A DNA stretch of 7,757 nt from positions 1 through 7,757 of the forward strand of contig CALBSZ010000687.1 of assembly GCA_937967665.1 (NCBI GenBank). The letters are read 5' to 3'. Numbering within the stretch: position 1 is the stretch's first letter; each line of letters starts with the position of its first letter. This DNA is from an uncultured Planctomycetaceae bacterium. GTDB taxonomy: Bacteria; Planctomycetota; Planctomycetia; Pirellulales; Pirellulaceae. This document shows positions 5,804-7,757 of this stretch, piece by piece. The position numbers and the translations under genes were made by a program. The notes under the pieces are model-generated. The model was not told the DNA's origin. It saw only the letters and a list, made by a program, of their open reading frames with translations, and ran no database searches.

Positions 5804-6808
5804 TCAGCTCAATTGCCACAGCACCACGCGGCCGTGCGCGGCGGCGTAGATTTGAGCCTGGTTTTCATCGAGTTCCACGTGATGCACATGCGCCGGAGCC
5901 TTTTCTTCGCGCAGTGCCTTGCCCGATTGCGGGTCCAGGAAGATCAGGAACCCGCCATTATCGCCCCCCGCCGCTAGCAACCACGCGCCGTCGCGCCGCC
6001 AGGCCAGCGATTCGACAAGACCCTTGAACTTGTCGCTTTCAAACAAGTGTTGCTGTTCGCCGGATTGCCAATCGTAGATTTCCACGCGGGCCTTGCCACC
6101 CAGGTGATCGATATTGCCGACCTGGCCCATGCCCCCGATCGCAAGCTGCCTTCCGTCCGGCGAAAAAGCCAGCGAGCGAATGCCGCCGATGGAATGAATT
6201 CGTGCTCGCGGATCCCAGGTATAGAAACCCGGCGCTTCTATAGTTGCCAGCGATTCACCCGATTCGATATTCCAGATCACCACATGGCCGACTCGGTCCC
6301 CCGTGGCCACCAGCTTGCTGTCTGCCGACACGGCGCAGGCGTAGAGCATGGAGGGGAAGTGATTGGGAGTCACCGGTTCATGGCCCTTGAGTTCCCGCTG
6401 CAGCTTGCCGCTTCCGGCGTCCCAAATTCGACAAATCATGTCGTCGGCGACGCTGACGACGCGCTGGCCGTCGGGGGATGCGGCGACACCGCGAATCCAT
6501 CGTTGGTGCGCGTCCACGCTGCGCAACTGCTCGTGCGTTTCCGCGTGCCACCAAACGAGCTTCCCGTCGTAGCTGCCGGAAACCAGTGCAGTGCCGGTCA
6601 GGGCGAGTCCGGTGACGTAGCTGGAATGTCCTTCTAGAGAAACCGGTTCCGGCTTTTCGGCGCTGGCATCCATTGCGTAGACGTGGGCGTCCGAACTGCC
6701 GACAAACAGTTGATTCGTCCCTGGGGGATGGGCGGCGCAGAGCAGCACATCGCTGCGTTTGATTTCTCGCGTCAGTTTCAGTTTGTCAATATCCATAATC
6801 TTTCCCAT
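5804..6808 (-). CDS. WD40-repeat beta-propeller protein
   Basis: This 334-residue protein appears to be one seven-bladed propeller, with blades at about 20-47, 58-88, 100-130, 142-180, 207-246, 262-292 and 306-334. Typical WD40 marks are GH or AH at blade starts (GH 60-61, AH 100-101, GH 142-143), SPDG turns (111-114, 216-219) and strand endings such as CRIWD (126-130), VVIWN (177-181) and VVLWQ (328-332). Such propellers are protein-interaction platforms; no catalytic domain is fused. No signal peptide or transmembrane segment is visible, so a cytoplasmic location is predicted. A second in-frame ATG at 6796 (MDIDKLK) preceded by GGGAAAG is an equally possible start and would shorten the protein by four residues. 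It lies 93 bases downstream of the DUF1501 gene on the same strand. WD40 genes next to DUF1501 genes are common in planctomycetes, so one transcript is likely. Its partner is unknown. Confidence 0.88.
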   Translation of the reverse strand: MGKIMDIDKLKLTREIKRSDVLLCAAHPPGTNQLFVGSSDAHVYAMDASAEKPEPVSLEGHSSYVTGLALTGTALVSGSYDGKLVWWHAETHEQLRSVDAHQRWIRGVAASPDGQRVVSVADDMICRIWDAGSGKLQRELKGHEPVTPNHFPSMLYACAVSADSKLVATGDRVGHVVIWNIESGESLATIEAPGFYTWDPRARIHSIGGIRSLAFSPDGRQLAIGGMGQVGNIDHLGGKARVEIYDWQSGEQQHLFESDKFKGLVESLAWRRDGAWLLAAGGDNGGFLIFLDPQSGKALREEKAPAHVHHVELDENQAQIYAAAHGRVVLWQLS

Positions 6809-6901
6809 TCGGCTCGTTTCATTGAGAGCTGTCAGGCACGCAGGAAATCAATACTCAGGTAATAACCCCGTCCGACTTCAAGGCGGCTTGCGGTATCAAA
6901 C
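6809..6901. other. Spacer between the DUF1501 and WD40 genes
   Basis: These 93 bases hold no evident terminator, promoter or small gene, which fits co-transcription of the DUF1501 and WD40 genes. Confidence 0.4.
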
Positions 6902-7757
6902 CTAGGCCAGTACTTCAGTAACCGGACGCGTGCCGGGGTCGGTCAACGGCACCGGCCTGGCACCAATGTGGTATTCCTTCTGCGGGTCGATACCGACTGC
7001 TTGAAATATCGTGGCGAACAACTCTGCCGCGCCGATTTCACCGTCGGCGACCGTTTGGCCGTCGTCGTCGGTCTTGCCGTAGACGGCCCCGCCCTGAATC
7101 CCGCAGCCCGATAACGAGGCGCTCCAGGCTCGAGCGAAGTGGTCGCGGCCGAGGCTGGCATTGATATTCGGAGTACGGCCGAATTCGCCCAGCGTGATCA
7201 CCAGCGTGTCTTCCAGCAGACCACGTTCTTCCAGGTCGTCCAGCAGGGTCGACATGACGTGGTCCAGTTCGGTTACGAGTTCCAGATGCGTTTCGAAATT
7301 CTGACCGTGACTGTCCCACCAGGCGCGCGACACCTTTACGAACGGCGTGCCGGCTTCCACCAGGCGCCGGGCAGCGAGTACCTGCTCGGCAAACAGCGTC
7401 TTGCCATAGCGGTCGCGAACGCTTTGCGGCTCCTGTGAAATGTCGAACAACTGCTGGCTGGACATGAGCCCCCGGACGCGTGCATAGGCCTCCTGATGGC
7501 TGGCCAGCGCGGCGGACTGACGCCCCGCGGCGAAGCGCCGGTTCAACAGCGTCTGCAAGTCCGCGCGTTCCCGGTGGTCCAGTTCGCTGACCGATTCCAG
7601 GCGGTCGAGGTTGGGCGGCACGTTGCTTTCCGTCAACTGCATCGGGTTGTAACGCGCGCCGAGAAACCCGGATCGGCCGATGGCGATTCCGCGGGCTCGC
7701 GTGGCGGCGCGGGACGGGACGGAGTAGCGAAGGGGCGGCACCGCGTGCCGTAGGAGC
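6902..7757 (-). CDS. DUF1501 family protein, C-terminal part (cut by window edge)
   Basis: About 284 codons are visible. The frame is still open at 7757, and an internal GTG at 7741 is not a believable start, so the N-terminus lies outside the window. DUF1501 proteins are usually about 400-480 residues and belong to the alkaline phosphatase/sulfatase-like superfamily; in planctomycetes they often carry a Tat signal and accompany DUF1549/DUF1553 or WD40 genes. Numbered from codon 7741, the diagnostic segments are GFLGARYNP (25-33), FVKVSRAWWDSHGQNF (134-149), LVITLGEFGRTPNIN (180-194) and GRDHF (198-202). The C-terminal tail GARPVPL...RPVTEVLA is also family-like. The enzymatic activity of the family is not established; a hydrolase of sulfate or phosphate esters is a guess from the fold. 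It is the first of the three minus-strand genes seen here and probably leads the WD40 gene. Confidence 0.9.
   Translation of the reverse strand, partial: LLRHAVPPLRYSVPSRAATRARGIAIGRSGFLGARYNPMQLTESNVPPNLDRLESVSELDHRERADLQTLLNRRFAAGRQSAALASHQEAYARVRGLMSSQQLFDISQEPQSVRDRYGKTLFAEQVLAARRLVEAGTPFVKVSRAWWDSHGQNFETHLELVTELDHVMSTLLDDLEERGLLEDTLVITLGEFGRTPNINASLGRDHFARAWSASLSGCGIQGGAVYGKTDDDGQTVADGEIGAAELFATIFQAVGIDPQKEYHIGARPVPLTDPGTRPVTEVLA

Noticed and set aside
6047..6637. 196-codon plus-strand frame opposite the WD40 gene
   Set aside because: It mirrors a clear seven-bladed WD40 protein and has no recognisable motif.

Overview
The window looks like a piece of a planctomycete chromosome (Pirellulales-like). 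The basis is family content: a DUF1501 protein next to a WD40 propeller, a secreted methyltransferase-like protein and a DUF481 outer-membrane protein, all of high to moderate GC with few strong Shine-Dalgarno sites. This is an inference from gene families, not from a marker gene.

Left end (1-479): a short gene for a four-helix-bundle protein of the 23S rRNA intervening-sequence (S23 / TIGR02436, Avd-like) family. It sits between two arrays with a 7-base period. The left array is seven perfect copies of GTGATGA. The right array is six degenerate heptads in inverted orientation. The two arrays can pair as a long RNA stem that encloses the gene. This self-contained, element-like unit is the most unusual thing in the window.

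Positions 495-2823 (+ strand): a LolC/E-type (FtsX fold) permease and a LolD/MacB-type ATPase with overlapping stop and start codons. They form a two-gene ABC transporter operon, most likely for lipoprotein release from the inner membrane. The right heptad array ends 3 bases before the permease ribosome-binding site. Next on the + strand are a class IV PLP aminotransferase of the branched-chain type (2921-3778), and a class I SAM-methyltransferase-fold protein with an apparent signal peptide (3918-4613), which has a good TATAAT box of its own.

Positions 4807-7757 (- strand): three genes read toward the methyltransferase. A DUF1501 protein, cut by the right edge of the window, comes first. A seven-bladed WD40 protein follows 93 bases later, and the two are probably co-transcribed. 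Then comes a DUF481 outer-membrane barrel protein with its own candidate promoter. The methyltransferase and DUF481 genes converge on a 193-base gap that holds weak hairpins.

Apart from the lol pair and the DUF1501-WD40 pair, the genes do not form one obvious pathway. No rRNA, tRNA, CRISPR array, transposase or reverse transcriptase was seen.
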